64,000 bases of DNA. It comes from Paguma larvata (taxonomy: Eukaryota; Chordata; Mammalia; Carnivora; Viverridae). The DNA is taken from assembly GCA_030068075.1 (NCBI GenBank), contig CM057826.1, positions 50,301,116-50,365,115 of the forward strand, written 5' to 3'. Positions 11,850 to 23,494 of the stretch are shown here, one piece after another (position 1 is the stretch's first letter; every line of letters starts with the position of its first letter). A model generated the notes under the pieces. The model worked only from the letters and a program-made list of their open reading frames with translations, made no database searches and was not told the origin of the DNA. The position numbers and the translations under genes are program-made.

Positions 11850-12592
11850 TACTTTTCCAGAATATTGAAAGAATGAAATCATATAGTATGTAGCCTTTTA
11901 TGACATTCCTTCTTTCATTTAGCAATATGCATTTAAAATTACTTAACATCTTTGAGTGACTTTAATAGCTTGTTCCTTTAAATTACTAAGTAGCGTTGTG
12001 TTATATTGATATACCATAACTTGTTTATATATTCTCTTATTCAAGAACATCTTGGTTGTTTCCACTTTTTTGGAAATTGTGAAAAAAGATATTTGGCTAC
12101 TGTAGACACTTACCTGCAGGCTTGTGTATTGGCTATAATTTTCAGTCAGATTGTATGTTTTGCTTCATAAAAAACATGAATATCCTGCATATCCATTAGC
12201 AGTGAATAACAATTCCTATTGCTGTACATTGTCACTAGCAATTGATATTGTCAGTTTTATGGAGTTTAGATAGTCTCATGTGTGTGTGGTAGTGGTGTCT
12301 CATTGTTATCTTAATTTTAATTTCCCTAATGACAAATTAGGCTAGATATTTTTATATACTTATTTATCACTCACATATATATGTAAAAATATATATAACA
12401 TAATATATATTATCTCGTGTTCAGATCTTTTGCCATTTTTTTAAATTAGTTTGTTTTCTTATACTTTAACAATATTTTTGCATATTTTGGAAACAAACTT
12501 TATCAAATAGATTTTGAACATATGTTCCAGTCTGTGTATTGTCTTTTTAGTCACTTAACGGTGTCTTTCTCAGAGCACGCATTTTCAATTTT
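11850..12592 (-). mobile_element. Old LINE-1, antisense: 3' part
   Basis: Reverse-oriented L1 3' UTR and ORF2-end phrases are recognisable, such as AACATCTTGGTTGTTTCCAC and CAGATCTTTTGCCATTTTTT. It continues beyond the SINE at 12604 and the LTR-like block at about 13145, and reappears to about 15055. Divergence is high and no frame survives. Confidence 0.7.
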
Positions 12593-12603
12593 AATAGACA
12601 AAA

Positions 12604-12822
12604 GTAGGGAACCTAGGTAGCTCAGTCAGTTAAGCATCTGACTTCAGCTCAGGTCACGATCTCGTGATTTGTGAGTTCAATGCTGTATCAGGCTCTGTGC
12701 TGACAGCTCAGAGACTGGATTCTGCTTCAGATTCTTTGTCTCCCTCTCTTTCTGCCCTTCTCCAGCTCACACTTTGTCTCTCAACAAAACAAAACAAAAC
12801 AAAATTTAAAAGATTTTTAAAA
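12604..12822 (+). repeat. SINE inserted in the old L1
   Basis: An 11-base target duplication, AATAGACAAAA, stands at 12593-12603 and 12823-12833. The tail contains an (AAAAC)n run. The SINE is younger than the L1 that it interrupts. Confidence 0.9.
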
Positions 12823-12833
12823 AATAGACAAAA

Positions 12834-13140
12834 TTATCAATCACTTATTTCATGGATCATGATTTACTACCAAAACTAAATCATATAGATTTACTCCTAT
12901 GCTTTCTTCTAAAAGTTTTACAAGTTTTTCATTTTACCTTTAGGTATAGGTGTTTTTGTATATTATTGTTTGACATAAGTGAAAGATCTTTTCTAGGTTA
13001 ATTTGAAAAAAAAAGTTTGGGTATTCAATTGCACCAACTTCATTTGTTGGTATTATTACTCTTTATCGAATTGCCTTTGCAACTCTGTGAAAGATTAGCT
13101 GACTATATTTATGTGGATCTGTTTCTGGGACTCTTAAATT
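12834..13140 (-). mobile_element. Old LINE-1, antisense: middle part
   Basis: Contains the reverse-oriented ORF2 phrases TTCAATTGCACCAACTTCAT and GTGGATCTGTTTCTGGGACT. It is the continuation of the element on the left of the SINE. Confidence 0.65.
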
Positions 13141-13144
13141 ATGT

Positions 13145-13860
13145 GTTCCTAGACCCAATTCCAGTGTAGAGCAGGAATGGTTCTTCACACCAGCAAGCAA
13201 TCTTCAGAACACCAGCTGGGTGCTCTATAGTTCAACTCAATTCTGACATTTATCTACTGAGAGATACCATCAGAATTCCACAGTTTAAGGGTTCATTCTA
13301 CAAGACTACCTTTTACCCCCTACCTCAGGTGCCAGTTATAAGCCCAGGTTGTTGCCTATGCTTTTGATGAGCTGGCTATATTAGAGGTTCCCAAGACTCA
13401 ATCCTTGGGTTCTCTTAATTTGCTAGAGCAGCTTGCAGAATTCAGAAAACCAATTTATACACTAAATTGCTGAATTATAAAAGGATGTAATTCAGGAACA
13501 GCAAATGGAAAAGATGCATGGGCAAGGTATGTGGGAAGAGATTCAGAGATTCCATGCACTCTCTGGATACACTGTTCTCCCCTTATCTCCACATGCTCAC
13601 CAGCATGGAAGTTCTCTGAACCCTGTTCTTTTGTTTCTTTTATGGAGGCTTCAGTATATAGACACAATTGATTAAATCATAGGCCATTGGCAATTGATTC
13701 AACCTCTAGCCCCTCTCCTCTCCCTAGAGATCAGGGGGTGGGACTGAAGTTTTCAACCCTCTAATGACATAGTTGCCTCTGTTGGCTACCAGCCTCCATC
13801 CTTAAATGCCTTCCAAAAGTCACCTCACTAATGTAACAAATATATATTTGGTCATCTGAA
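13145..13860. mobile_element. LTR-like ancient repeat inside the old L1
   Basis: This block separates two parts of one antisense L1, so it is an insertion. The phrases GATTAAATCATAGGCCATTG, GGCAATTGATTCAACCTCTA and GGTGGGACTGAAGTTTTCAA are of a kind I associate with ERVL-class long terminal repeats in mammals. The family assignment rests on memory and the exact borders are uncertain. Confidence 0.5.
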
Positions 13861-13899
13861 TGATCAAATCACAATATCACAGTACTTTGTTATCTTCCA

Positions 13900-15055
13900 T
13901 TAATCTTTCTGCTTTTTACAGGTTTATAGTAAGTATTGGAGTTGGTTGGTTGAATCCTTCTGCTTTTTCTTTTCTTTTTCTTTTTCTTTTTTATTTTCTT
14001 TTGGTATTGTGCTGCTTATTCTAAGGTTTTGCCTTTCAATTAGAACATTAGAATCAGTTTGTTGATATCTACAAAATAGGGATATTTGTTGGAGAGCTGT
14101 AGATAAAGTTTGGAAGAATTGACATTCATGATATTGAATCTTCAAATCCATGGGCAGAGAATATCTGTCCATTAATTTGGATCTGTTTTGATTTCCTTTA
14201 TTAGTGTTTTGTAGTTTTTCACCTACAGATCCTGTACATGTGTCTTGGATGTATATGTACATATTTGATATATTTTGGTGTTATTATAAATTTATCATCT
14301 TTTCAATTTCAATATCTAATATTCATTACTGGCATAGGAAAGCAATTGACTTTAGTTTATTGACCTTATATCTGTTATTTCACTATACTAACTATAAGTT
14401 CCAGGAGAAAGTTTCTGTTTATTTTAGGTTTTCTATGCAATCATGTCATCTATGAATAAAGACAACCATTTATTCTTTTCTAATCTATCTATACGATATT
14501 TCTTTTTCTTGTCCTATTGTACCAGATAGAATTTGCAATACAATGTTGAACAAGAGTGGTAAAAAGGAAAATTGTTGCCTTTTCCTTCATCTTACGGGGG
14601 GGTCCTTAGTTTCTTACAAGTAACTATGATGTTACTTATAGTTTTATTTTGTTTTGTTTTGTTTTGTTTGCAGCTATTCTTTATCAAGGTTAAGTTCCCC
14701 TCTATTCCTAGTTTGCTAAGAGGTGTTATCATGGATGAGTGTTGATTTTGTAGAATCCCTTTCAATATAAATTAACACAATCATATGATTTTGCTTCTTT
14801 GTTTTGTCCCTGTGGTATATTCACCAACTGATTTTCAAATTTTGAAACAGTCTTGCAAGCTTGGATAACTTATACGTTGTGATGGCATATAATTATTCTT
14901 ATTCAGTTTTGGATTCAAGCTTTTCATATTTAGTTGAGGATTTTATATGTATATTAATAGGAAATATTGGTGTGAAATTTACTTTTCTTATTATCTATTT
15001 ATTTGGTTTGGGTTTTAGGGCAATGCTGGCCTCATAAAACAAGAAAATGTAAGGC
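13900..15055 (-). mobile_element. Old LINE-1, antisense: inner ORF2 part
   Basis: Reverse-oriented L1 ORF2 is recognisable through phrases such as TTGATATCTACAAAATAGGG and GGGCAATGCTGGCCTCATAA. It continues the element seen at 11850-12592. The 112-codon minus frame at 13924-14262 is degraded ORF2, not a gene. A short (GTTTT)n run lies near 14645-14670. Confidence 0.65.
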
Positions 15056-15409
15056 ATTGCTTCCAAAAAAATACATCTTGGTATAACATTATAAACCCAA
15101 TTTTCTTTTGCATAGAACAGTGTAAGTTACAAAATTGAGGAGAAAGTACTGAGAAATCCCATAAACCGCTATTCCCCTCCCCACACAAAGTCTTCCCAAC
15201 TGCCACATAGTTTGAATTCATTGTAATTCAAACTCATTTTAAAATTTATTTCACTTATCAATTTTCTACCATGAACTATACAGAGCTGTATGGAGGGTAG
15301 TGCCTCTATTTATGATTTATGTTTTATTTCAAGGAGGTAAAGTCATGATTACAGTAAAAAAAAAATATTGAAGTCACAGAGTAGAATCTCTTTATAACCT
15401 TCACTCAAT

Positions 15410-15530
15410 TGCTTTATAAAATTTTTGTGAGCAAGAACCATGATCATATTTTTTTCATATCTCTCTGGCATATATGACATTGCAGAGTGCTAAGCACAAT
15501 GTAGATACTCGATAAATATTAATTTTCTGG
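15410..15530 (-). repeat. L2 LINE 3'-end relic
   Basis: GTGCTAAGCACAATGTAGAT followed by ACTCGATAAATATTAA resembles the reverse-oriented 3' end of L2/MIR-type elements (the form GTGCCTGGCACATAGTAGG then CTCAATAAATATT). Confidence 0.5.
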
Positions 15531-16100
15531 AAGCGAATTTATATTTTTAACTATAGTGTTAAGGTATGAAGTAGCAAAAAGGCACTTAAACAGTTTAAAA
15601 TTATATATATTTTCCCAACTAGACTGTATGCCAATTAAAGACAAAAAAAAAAAAAAAGGACACTTCCTTATTATTTTAACCTAGCATTCACTCATTGGAT
15701 GCACTTACTAATTAACAGGTGATGACTTGAGAAATGAATGAAGAATGAAATATACTTTATTAGTACATTTTTGAGATAGTAGGCATGGTCTCTGACTCTT
15801 AAAAGTTTACAGGCCAAAAATACCAAGACCTATTAATACAACACTGTGATAAAAATATATTCTACTTAAAATATTTCCTCATTACATTCTAGTGTATAAT
15901 GTGGCTGGACTGAGGAGGTACAAAGCACTCCAGGAATAGTTTACAGTGCAGTAATTTATTTATAGGATTTATAGGTCATGGATGGAGGAAGACATTCTTG
16001 GAATGATGATTAGTATCTGATCTCATTTACTTGCTTTTCCTGTAATGTAGCTTGCCCTTATCAAGAAATATGCTCAGTTAGCCTATGTTATATTTAAGAA
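15531..16100. other. Intergenic DNA, nothing recognised
   Basis: AT-rich sequence with a poly-A run near 15643-15657 and no gene. Confidence 0.4.
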
Positions 16101-16264
16101 ATTTTACCAATTTACTTTTTTCATGTAGATGTATGATCCATCTGGAATTTATAAAGGCGGCACAGGCCAAGGCTTATTTTTAAATTAATTTTCAATATTT
16201 AACCTTATTTGTCAAAAAGATCATCTTTTACCATTGCAGTGGTGCCTTCATGATAGATTAATCA
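16101..16264 (-). mobile_element. Old LINE-1 fragment, antisense
   Basis: TGATCCATCTGGAATTTATA is the reverse-oriented ORF2 phrase that is also seen in the other antisense L1 copies here. The fragment is cut by the solo LTR at 16269 and probably resumes to its right. Confidence 0.5.
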
Positions 16265-16268
16265 AGTG

Positions 16269-16669
16269 TGTTGAGTCTCATTCTCTTCAGGTTGAGGCTA
16301 GGAGAGGCAGGATTGAAAGAAAGACAGAGGACTCAGAAATCAGTCCATCTTAAGTGCCTTGCTATAGCAAAGGCAGATCTTTTATTTCAACAGTAATCAA
16401 TATAATCCTTAGGCAGGACAATGATAGTTATCTTTTTGCTATCTGCCAATCTAGTGGCCTTAGGCAAAGATCATTGCATGGCTGCAGGGTTAATGTTTTA
16501 TGATGACAGTAAACTTTGGAATAAGTAGTTTAGACAAACAGGTCGCCTCGGGCCATCGCATACAGAGCAGTGTGCTGTCCTGTATGTCCCAGTCCCCCTT
16601 GTGTGCAAGGGGTGTCTGGGGTCACCTGGCCATCAGCTAACCAGTTGTCTTTACATAGTTTCCTTCACA
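16269..16669 (-). mobile_element. Solo LTR of an endogenous retrovirus
   Basis: The 401-bp block begins TG and ends CA, and is flanked on both sides by AGTG (16265-16268 and 16670-16673), a 4-base target duplication as made by gamma-type (ERV1-like) integrases. On the minus strand it starts TGTGAAGGAAACTATG, has AATAAA at 16386-16381 and ends GAGAATGAGACTCAACA, which fits U3-R-U5 order. It is GC-richer than its surroundings. No internal viral genes are next to it, so it is a solo LTR formed by recombination between two LTRs. The family is not identified. Confidence 0.72.
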
Positions 16670-16890
16670 AGTGTCCACATGTATGATAGGTCTATTAATC
16701 TGCATTTATTATTGTTTTCTAGTAGTATATTTGTATAGCCTTATATCATTACATTTTTTGCTTGGATTTTCATATAAATGTTTAAATTAACTTATTAACT
16801 TACATAAAGGAAAATGCTTAGATTTTAAGTAGCATGGCATAAATTTATAGATCAAATTAGAGTAATTTCGTATCTTTATCATAGTAAGTT

Positions 16891-17100
16891 TTTTTTTTTT
16901 TTACCAATGTTTATTTATGAGAGAGAGAGATAGAGACAGAGCACAAGCAGAGAGAGAGAGAGACACACAGAATCCGAAGCAGGCTCCAGACTCTGAGCTG
17001 TCAGCACAGAGCCTGACATGGGGCTTGAACTCACAAACTTTGAGATTATGACATGAGCTGAAGTCGGACGCTCAACCAACTGAGCCACTCAGGTGCCCCC
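16891..17100 (-). repeat. SINE, antisense, partner of an inverted pair
   Basis: Poly-T tail, GTTTATTTATGAGAGAGAG, body, and head complement GAGCCACTCAGGTGCCCCC. The flanks ATAGTAAGTT (16881-16890) and ATAATAAGTT (17101-17110) are a target duplication with one mismatch. Confidence 0.92.
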
Positions 17101-17128
17101 ATAATAAGTTTTAAAATCCCTAAACTTA

Positions 17129-17342
17129 GGGGCAGCTGGGTGGCTCAGGCAGTTGGGCATCTGACTCTTGGCTTCAGCTCAGTTCATGATCTCATGGTTT
17201 GTGAGTTTGAGCCCCACGTCAGGCTCTGCAATGACAGTGTGGAGCTTGAAGGAGATTCTCTCTCCTTCTTTCTCTCTGCCCCTCCTTCACTGGGTGCTCT
17301 CTCTTTCAAAATAAATAAACTTAAAAAAAAAAAAGAAAGTTC
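17129..17342 (+). repeat. SINE, sense, partner of an inverted pair
   Basis: It starts GGGGCAGCTGGGTGGCTCAG and lies 28 bases after the preceding antisense SINE. A 16-base exact duplication, AAAATCCCTAAACTTA, is at 17113-17128 and 17343-17358. Confidence 0.93.
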
Positions 17343-17359
17343 AAAATCCCTAAACTTAA

Positions 17360-18240
17360 TATAATCTTTCATTTGTTTAGATCTCCTTTTATTTCCACAT
17401 AAATGGTTTTGCTAAATTTCTGTGTAGAGTTCTTTCCCATAATTTTTGGGTTTATTCCTAGGTATTTGATTTTGATACTTTAATAGATACATTCCTTTGT
17501 AAAATCTCACTATTTTCAGTTCAATGCAGTATTAAGATATAGATATAGTTTATTTTCTATATTTAACTTGTATCCAGCAACTTCCTTTAAATCATTAATT
17601 AGAGTTTATTAGTGATCTTTTTACATTTTTCAGTATACACATTTTTCATGTATGAATAATGACAGTTCTATTGCTTACTTTCCCATCCTTACATCTTTAC
17701 TTTTTTGGGGTGGAGTGGGGCTTATCTACCCTCATTGATTTTTCTATGGAGTCAGTGATAGTGGACATAATTGTCTTATTTTTTAATCTCAGGAGAAAAT
17801 TTTCAGTATTTTACAACTAAATATAGCATCATGTTTTGTGAAAACTTTATAGATTAAGAAAGTTTTATTTCATTCCTATTTAGCCAACAGGGTTTTTCTT
17901 TTACTTATTAAATGGATTATGGTTATTTTCAGATTTTTTAGATAATATTGTGATTTTTCTCACTTTATTTTGTAAATGTGGTTATTGAGGTCAAATTTCT
18001 TTTAAAGTTTGGATAATTTTGCTTTGCTGGTCTAAATTCCAACTTCTCATGTTGTATTATCCTTTTTATATATTGATGGAATTGTTTGCTGATTTTTTTC
18101 AACTTTTTGCACTTAGATTCATGAGAAGTTTATCTTATGATCTTACTAACATAATATCTTTGTCAGATTGTGATATTAAAACTCGTCTCATAAATGAGGT
18201 TGGTAATTTCAGAACTAGGTGGTGGTAACATTCCAAGTCC
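17360..18240 (-). mobile_element. Old LINE-1 fragment, antisense
   Basis: GGGTTTATTCCTAGGTATTT is a strongly recognisable reverse-oriented L1 ORF2 phrase, and the following several hundred bases keep the ORF2 flavour. It is probably the same element as 16101-16264, split by the LTR and two SINEs. Confidence 0.55.
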
Positions 18241-18279
18241 ACAAATAGAAGCAGGCAGAACAACTAGATAACAAAACCA

Positions 18280-18519
18280 AGGGCCACCTGCGTGGCTCAA
18301 TCAGTTAAGCATCTGACATCAGCTCAGATCATAATCTCACAGCTCATGGACTCAAGCCCTCCTTTTGGGCTCTGGGCTGACAGCTCAGAGCCTAGAGCCT
18401 GCTTCAGATCCTGTGTCTCCCTCTCTCTCTCTGCCCCTTCCCCACTAGTGCTCTGTCTCTCTCCCTCTCTGTCTCTCTGTCTGTCTCTCTCTTTCTTACA
18501 GAAATAAATAAACATAAAC
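18280..18519 (+). repeat. SINE (feline SINEC type)
   Basis: It starts GGGCCACCTGCGTGGCTCAA and ends AAATAAATAAACATAAACA. The body has an expanded CTCT/GTCT tract near 18420-18495. No clean target duplication was found. Confidence 0.92.
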
Positions 18520-19554
18520 AACCATAGTCAATATTTATAACAAACCTTGCTGAAAAACTGTTTTGCTGGAGACTAAAATCCTATGTGGGTACAGGAAAAC
18601 CACTGATGGTACTGAGGTCAGTGCTGGAGAAATAAGGATAAAGGAATAGGGTGTCATCTAAGGACCTAAAAAAAGGATAATCCCCAAATAGCTAATTGAT
18701 ATTCATTGCAAAGTAATGGGATTGTTTTGAAGACAGCAACAGAAATGAGTGGGGGCTGTGTTACTAATGAGTGAGTGCAAAACCACCAGAAGTTTCCTTC
18801 CAGAATACAACCCATAATGAGGGTTAAGAGTAGAGTAAAGTTAAGAGTAGAATAAAAAAAAAAAAATTGAGCAGGATAGGCACAAGAAAGAGAAAGGAAA
18901 GAGAACATACACACCAAAGTTTGTGAAAGAGCAACCAAAAATTCCCAGAAAGTAAGCTTCCTTGTTTTTGAACTTTATGTAAAAATAACAAAAGAGGAAG
19001 CTCTGTGAAGTTAGAACTGCTTTCCTAAATTCCACCTCATTCTAAAAGTTTAGGAATGCTAATTTCACATAAAGAATAGTAGAAAAGTATCAAGATAAGA
19101 TCTAGCACAAAATTAGTATGAGAAAAAAAATCATAAGGAGGAAAATAACCTCTTTGCAGAAATCTATGTGTATGAAACTAGATCAAAACCACAACTCACC
19201 ATTTTAAAATGAGCTAACAGATACTTAGCAGCAATGAAGGATGTGAAAGAATCATATAAATCACAATTAGAAAAACTCAGAATGTGATGAGAGAACTCAG
19301 GAATGTTTTGTGATTTTTTTCTTTTAACTTTGGCTTTTAATAATTTTAGTATTATGTGCCATGATATACTTTGTTTTGTCTTTTGTTTCTGCATTTAATT
19401 TGTTTGGGGATCATAAGTTTTCCTAAGTCTGTAGATTGATGTTCCATCAATTTTGGAAGAATCACTGCTCTTATTTCTTCCTATATTACTTCTTCTCTAT
19501 TTTTTTCTCCTCTTGTCCTAACTTCTAAATATTCATATGTAAAATTTTTCACTG
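18520..19554. other. Intergenic DNA, possibly degraded LINE at the right end
   Basis: No gene. From about 19290 onward, T-rich phrases weakly resemble old antisense LINE sequence, but I cannot fix a family or borders. Confidence 0.3.
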
Positions 19555-19630
19555 TATACGCACATACACATACACAGATTATATATACATATATATGTGT
19601 GTATATATACATATACACATACACACGCAA
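19555..19630. repeat. Mixed (CA)n/(TA)n simple repeat
   Basis: Alternating purine-pyrimidine tract of CACATACACA and ATATATACATATATATGTGT type. Confidence 0.85.
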
Positions 19631-19669
19631 ATTTTATACTCTTTTCTGTATCTTAAAATTCTTTATTTT

Positions 19670-19873
19670 TAGAGTTTTTTTCTTAAATTTGAGAGAGAGA
19701 AAGAGAGAGAGAGCATGAGCAGGAGAGAGAGGCAGAGACAGAGAGAACCTTAAGTAGGCTCCATTTTTAGCATGGAGCGCAACATTGAGCTCAATCCCAT
19801 GACCCTGAGATCATGACCTGAATTGAAATCAAGTGTCAGACGCTCAACTGACTGAGCCACCCAGGTGCCCCAG
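19670..19873 (-). repeat. SINE, antisense, 17-base target duplication
   Basis: TTAAAATTCTTTATTTT flanks it at 19653-19669 and 19874-19890. The head complement reads GAGCCACCCAGGTGCCCC. Confidence 0.93.
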
Positions 19874-20215
19874 TTAAAATTCTTTATTTTATATCTGGGT
19901 ATTTTTCTACTAATTTATTTTCCAGTTCACTTATCCTTTCTTCTGCCACATCAACTCTTTTCTTAAAACTATTTGTTCAGTTCTGAATTTCAATTGTTGT
20001 AATTTTCAGCTCTTGGCAATGACTCATCTTTTAAAAAGTTCTCTGCTGAAAATTTCCAATTATGTGTATATTTTATTGAAAATATTAATCATAGTTTTAA
20101 TATTTCTGATAACTACAATATTTGAAACAATGTGGGTCTATCTATATTATTTATTTGTCTTGGAGTTTATTTGTCATTTTTGGGCATATCTGGTAATTTA
20201 GGAATGAATGCTCTA

Positions 20216-20433
20216 GGGGTGCTTGGGTGGCTCAGTCGGTTGAACATCTGACTTTGGTTCAGGTCATGATCTCATGGTTCATGAGTTCAAGCCCCATGTC
20301 GGGCTCTGTCCTGACATCTCAGAACCTGGAGTCTGCTTCAGATTCTGTGTCTCTCTATCTCTCTCTGCCCCTACTCCACTCACACACTCTCTGTCTCTCA
20401 AAAATGAGTAAACATTAATAAAATTTTGAAAAA
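20216..20433 (+). repeat. SINE (feline SINEC type), 13-base target duplication
   Basis: It starts GGGGTGCTTGGGTGGCTCAG. AATGAATGCTCTA flanks it at 20203-20215 and 20434-20446. The 63-codon frame across it is read from SINE sequence. Confidence 0.93.
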
Positions 20434-20446
20434 AATGAATGCTCTA

Positions 20447-21640
20447 TATTAAATATGAAAAAAATAAAATGACTCTGGCTGCTCTTACCTTCTTTCAAAG
20501 TTAATTTAATAAATGTTTTGCCAAGCAGCTAGTGTATAGACAAAATTGGGTTTTAAGGCTTTGTTAAGAATGTTCTTTCTGTGGTTCACCCTTAACCCTA
20601 GGGAATCTCCCATGCTTCTAAGGTGTAGTAAACTAGGATCTCAACCGAAAGCCTAGGGATTTTTGCCAAATCCTCTCTACCTTTGTAGAACATGAATTCC
20701 AAATTCAGTCTCTCCAGCAACACAATACTGAATATATCTTTATTCAATTTTTAGATTTCTATCTTTCTTAAATTAAAGATAAGGGCCCTCTGATCCACAT
20801 GGCATCCTGGAAGAAATGGTGCTTGTATTGTCTTTTTAATTTAATTAATATAACTTAGTAAAATACTTAAAAGTACAAAAAAGTTATGGAGAGCTAGATC
20901 TTGCTCCTCTAAAGCTGAAGTCACTAGAGAAAATGGAGGATTTGATGCGTAAGTTTTCTTCAAAGGTAGAGAGAACATGGATTGAGAAGTGAGAACCAAC
21001 AGTGTGATATTTGAAATTCTTGCTGAGAGCAAAGAATGAGTGAATTCTTCACCAAAAATAAGTCTTTCCTTTGTAATTAACTTCAGCTACTTTGTCCCAG
21101 CTGCACCTATCTCATGGTAGATTAATTTAAGGCATGTGTATGTATGTAAAAAGGATTCACAGATATTATCCAACCCACAAATATGCCTGGGAAGCTTTCA
21201 CACAGGTTCTGTATTTGTGTATGCCTGGTAGATACCAGGTATATTCCCAGTTATTCTTACATGGAAAATTTGTTTCTGCCTTTACTCCGTGTTATGTTTG
21301 TATTGTCAATCCAAGATTATCAGTTTCACTTATCACTAAACTCTCCCCTAGAGCAAGATCTATCAGTTTGGCTAAGAAAATCTCATCTATAACCTACTTC
21401 CTTGATTAATGATCTTCTTCCCAATCTTCTTATCATTCTCTTCATAGCCTTCATTGTTTCCTTCCGTTGACACTTAGTCCTTAGTTGAATAGAAAAATTT
21501 CTTTTACATTAAGTAGGATTCAGTTTTGGTCTCAGCAACCATGTCTAGTAAGATATCCACTCTTCACCACAGAAGATGAATGCCCTCCTCCAACTATTCA
21601 TGAAGGTACAAAGTTAGATGTTGATATTGGAAAAGAATAA
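20447..21640. other. Intergenic DNA, nothing recognised
   Basis: No supported gene. The 91-codon plus frame at 21134-21409 shows no motif or splice context that I recognise. Confidence 0.4.
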
Positions 21641-21649
21641 TTTATACTA

Positions 21650-22702
21650 TGTCTATACAAAGATGCTACTGATTTGTATGCAGAAAATCCTGTGGGATTC
21701 TATGTAAAGACTTTTGGGACAAACAAACAAGTTCAGTAAGGTATTAAAATACAATATTAATACTCAAAAATCTACTTTATTTGTATAAACTAACAATAAA
21801 ATGAAACATATATAATTGTAGTTAAAAAATTTTATTTATAATAACATCAAAAGAATAAAATACTTCAAAACAAATTTAGCAAAAGAGTAAAACATTTATA
21901 TACTGAAAGCTACAAAATACTTTTTTAAGGAACAAAAAAACCTTAAATAAATGGAAAGATATTTCTTGTACAACGCTAAGTCCCCCAAAGATGGCAACAC
22001 TCCCTAAACTTGTCTTCAAATTTTATGCAATCTCTATCAAAATACCTGCTGGCTATTTTGCATAGGTTGACAAGGTAATTATAAAATTCATGTGGAAATG
22101 CAAGAGACACAGAATAGCTAAAACAATGTTTAAAAAAGAAGAAAATCATAAGACTCATCCTTCCCAATGTCATCTCTTGTACAAAGTAATCAAGACAGTG
22201 TGGGACTAGTTGAAGACTAGGTGTATAAATCAATGGGATAAAATTGAGAGTCCACAAATAAGATGTTGCATTTATAGTCAGTTAAATTTGAAAAGTGTTC
22301 CAAGATCATTTAATGGGAAAATAATTGTCTTCTCAGCAAATGGTCCTAGGACAACTGGATAGCCATATGCAAAATCTACCTTGCACAATTTACAAAAAAA
22401 AAACCTCAAAATTGTTCTTAGGCCTAATTATAAGAACAAAATTATAAAAGTCTTAGGAGAAACCGTCAGAACAAATTTTCACATCCTTAGATTAAGCAAG
22501 TTTCTTTGTTTGTGTGTGTTTTTCTAAGATACAACACCAAAAGCATAGGTAACATTCAAAAACTAGGTAAATTGAGTTTCATCAATTTTTTTTTAAATGC
22601 ACCTCAAAAGACACCTTACAAAAGTGAAAATGTAACCCATAGAATGGGGAAAATATTTCAAAATCATGTTCTGATAAGAGACTGGTATTCAGAATAAATA
22701 AA
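21650..22702 (+). mobile_element. LINE-1 ORF2 3' part, sense
   Basis: Sense-strand L1 phrases include ATTTATAATAACATCAAAAG, ATTCATGTGGAAATGCAAGA and CAAATGGTCCTAGGACAACT, in the order expected for the end of ORF2. Stops and small indels break the frame. It is interrupted by the SINEs at 22711 and 23495 and continues to about 24840. Confidence 0.8.
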
Positions 22703-22710
22703 GAATTCTT

Positions 22711-22927
22711 TTTTTTAATGTTTTTATTTTTTTTTTTATTTTTGACAGTGACAGAGTGCGAGCAGGGAAGGGGAAGAGAGAGAGAGAGGTAAACACAGAA
22801 TCTAAAGCAGTCACCAGGTTCCAAGTTGTCAGCATAGAGATAGACACGAGGCTCAAACTCACGGCCCATGAGATCATGACCTGAGCCAAAGTTGGACACT
22901 TAACTGACTGAGCCACCCAGGCGCCCT
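22711..22927 (-). repeat. SINE inserted in L1, antisense
   Basis: Poly-T tail and head complement GAGCCACCCAGGCGCCCT. A short 8-base GAATTCTT duplication is seen at 22703-22710 and 22928-22935. Confidence 0.9.
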
Positions 22928-22935
22928 GAATTCTT

Positions 22936-23484
22936 ACCTTCTGTAATAAAAAAGACAAACAACTCAAGCAAAATTAGTGAAAAGATTTGAATAAACCTTT
23001 TCCAAAGAAAATAGATAAATGGCCATATGAAAATAGATAAATAGCCATATGAAAAGATGCTCAAAATCATTAATCATTACCAAAATGAGGATCAAAACCA
23101 AGGTCAGTCGATACTTAATACCAGCTTGGATGGCTGAAATAAAACAGACAGAAAATAATAATTTACTGCCAAGGATGTGGGGAAATTGGAACCCTCATAT
23201 ATTTTTAGTGGCAGGAGTTGTAAACTGGGTAGACACTTAGAAAAAGAGTTTAGCAGTTCCTCACTATGTTAAATATTGATTTGCTGTACAACCCAGCAAT
23301 TTCACTCCTGAATATTTGCCCAAGGGAATTGAAAATGCAATCCACACAAAAAGTTATATAAATATACTCATAGCACATTACTTATAATAGACAAAAAAAA
23401 AAAGAAATAATACAAATGTACAATTACTGATGAATGAATAAAGAAAAGGTGGCATACTCATAAAATGGGATATTATTCAGAAAT
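22936..23484 (+). mobile_element. LINE-1 3' region, sense
   Basis: Continues the ORF2 end and 3' UTR: GGATGTGGGGAAATTGGAAC and CAACCCAGCAATTTCACTCC are typical L1 phrases. A 22-base tandem duplication (23007-23050) lies in it. Confidence 0.8.
23007..23050. repeat. 22-bp tandem duplication, one mismatch
   Basis: Two copies of a unit beginning GAAAATAGATAAAT and ending GCCATAT occupy 23007-23028 and 23029-23050. They differ at one base (G at 23021, A at 23043). Confidence 0.95.
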
Positions 23485-23494
23485 AAAATGAATA

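Noticed and set aside
14581..14610. G-run near 14595 as a quadruplex
   Set aside because: It is a single short run, not four runs.
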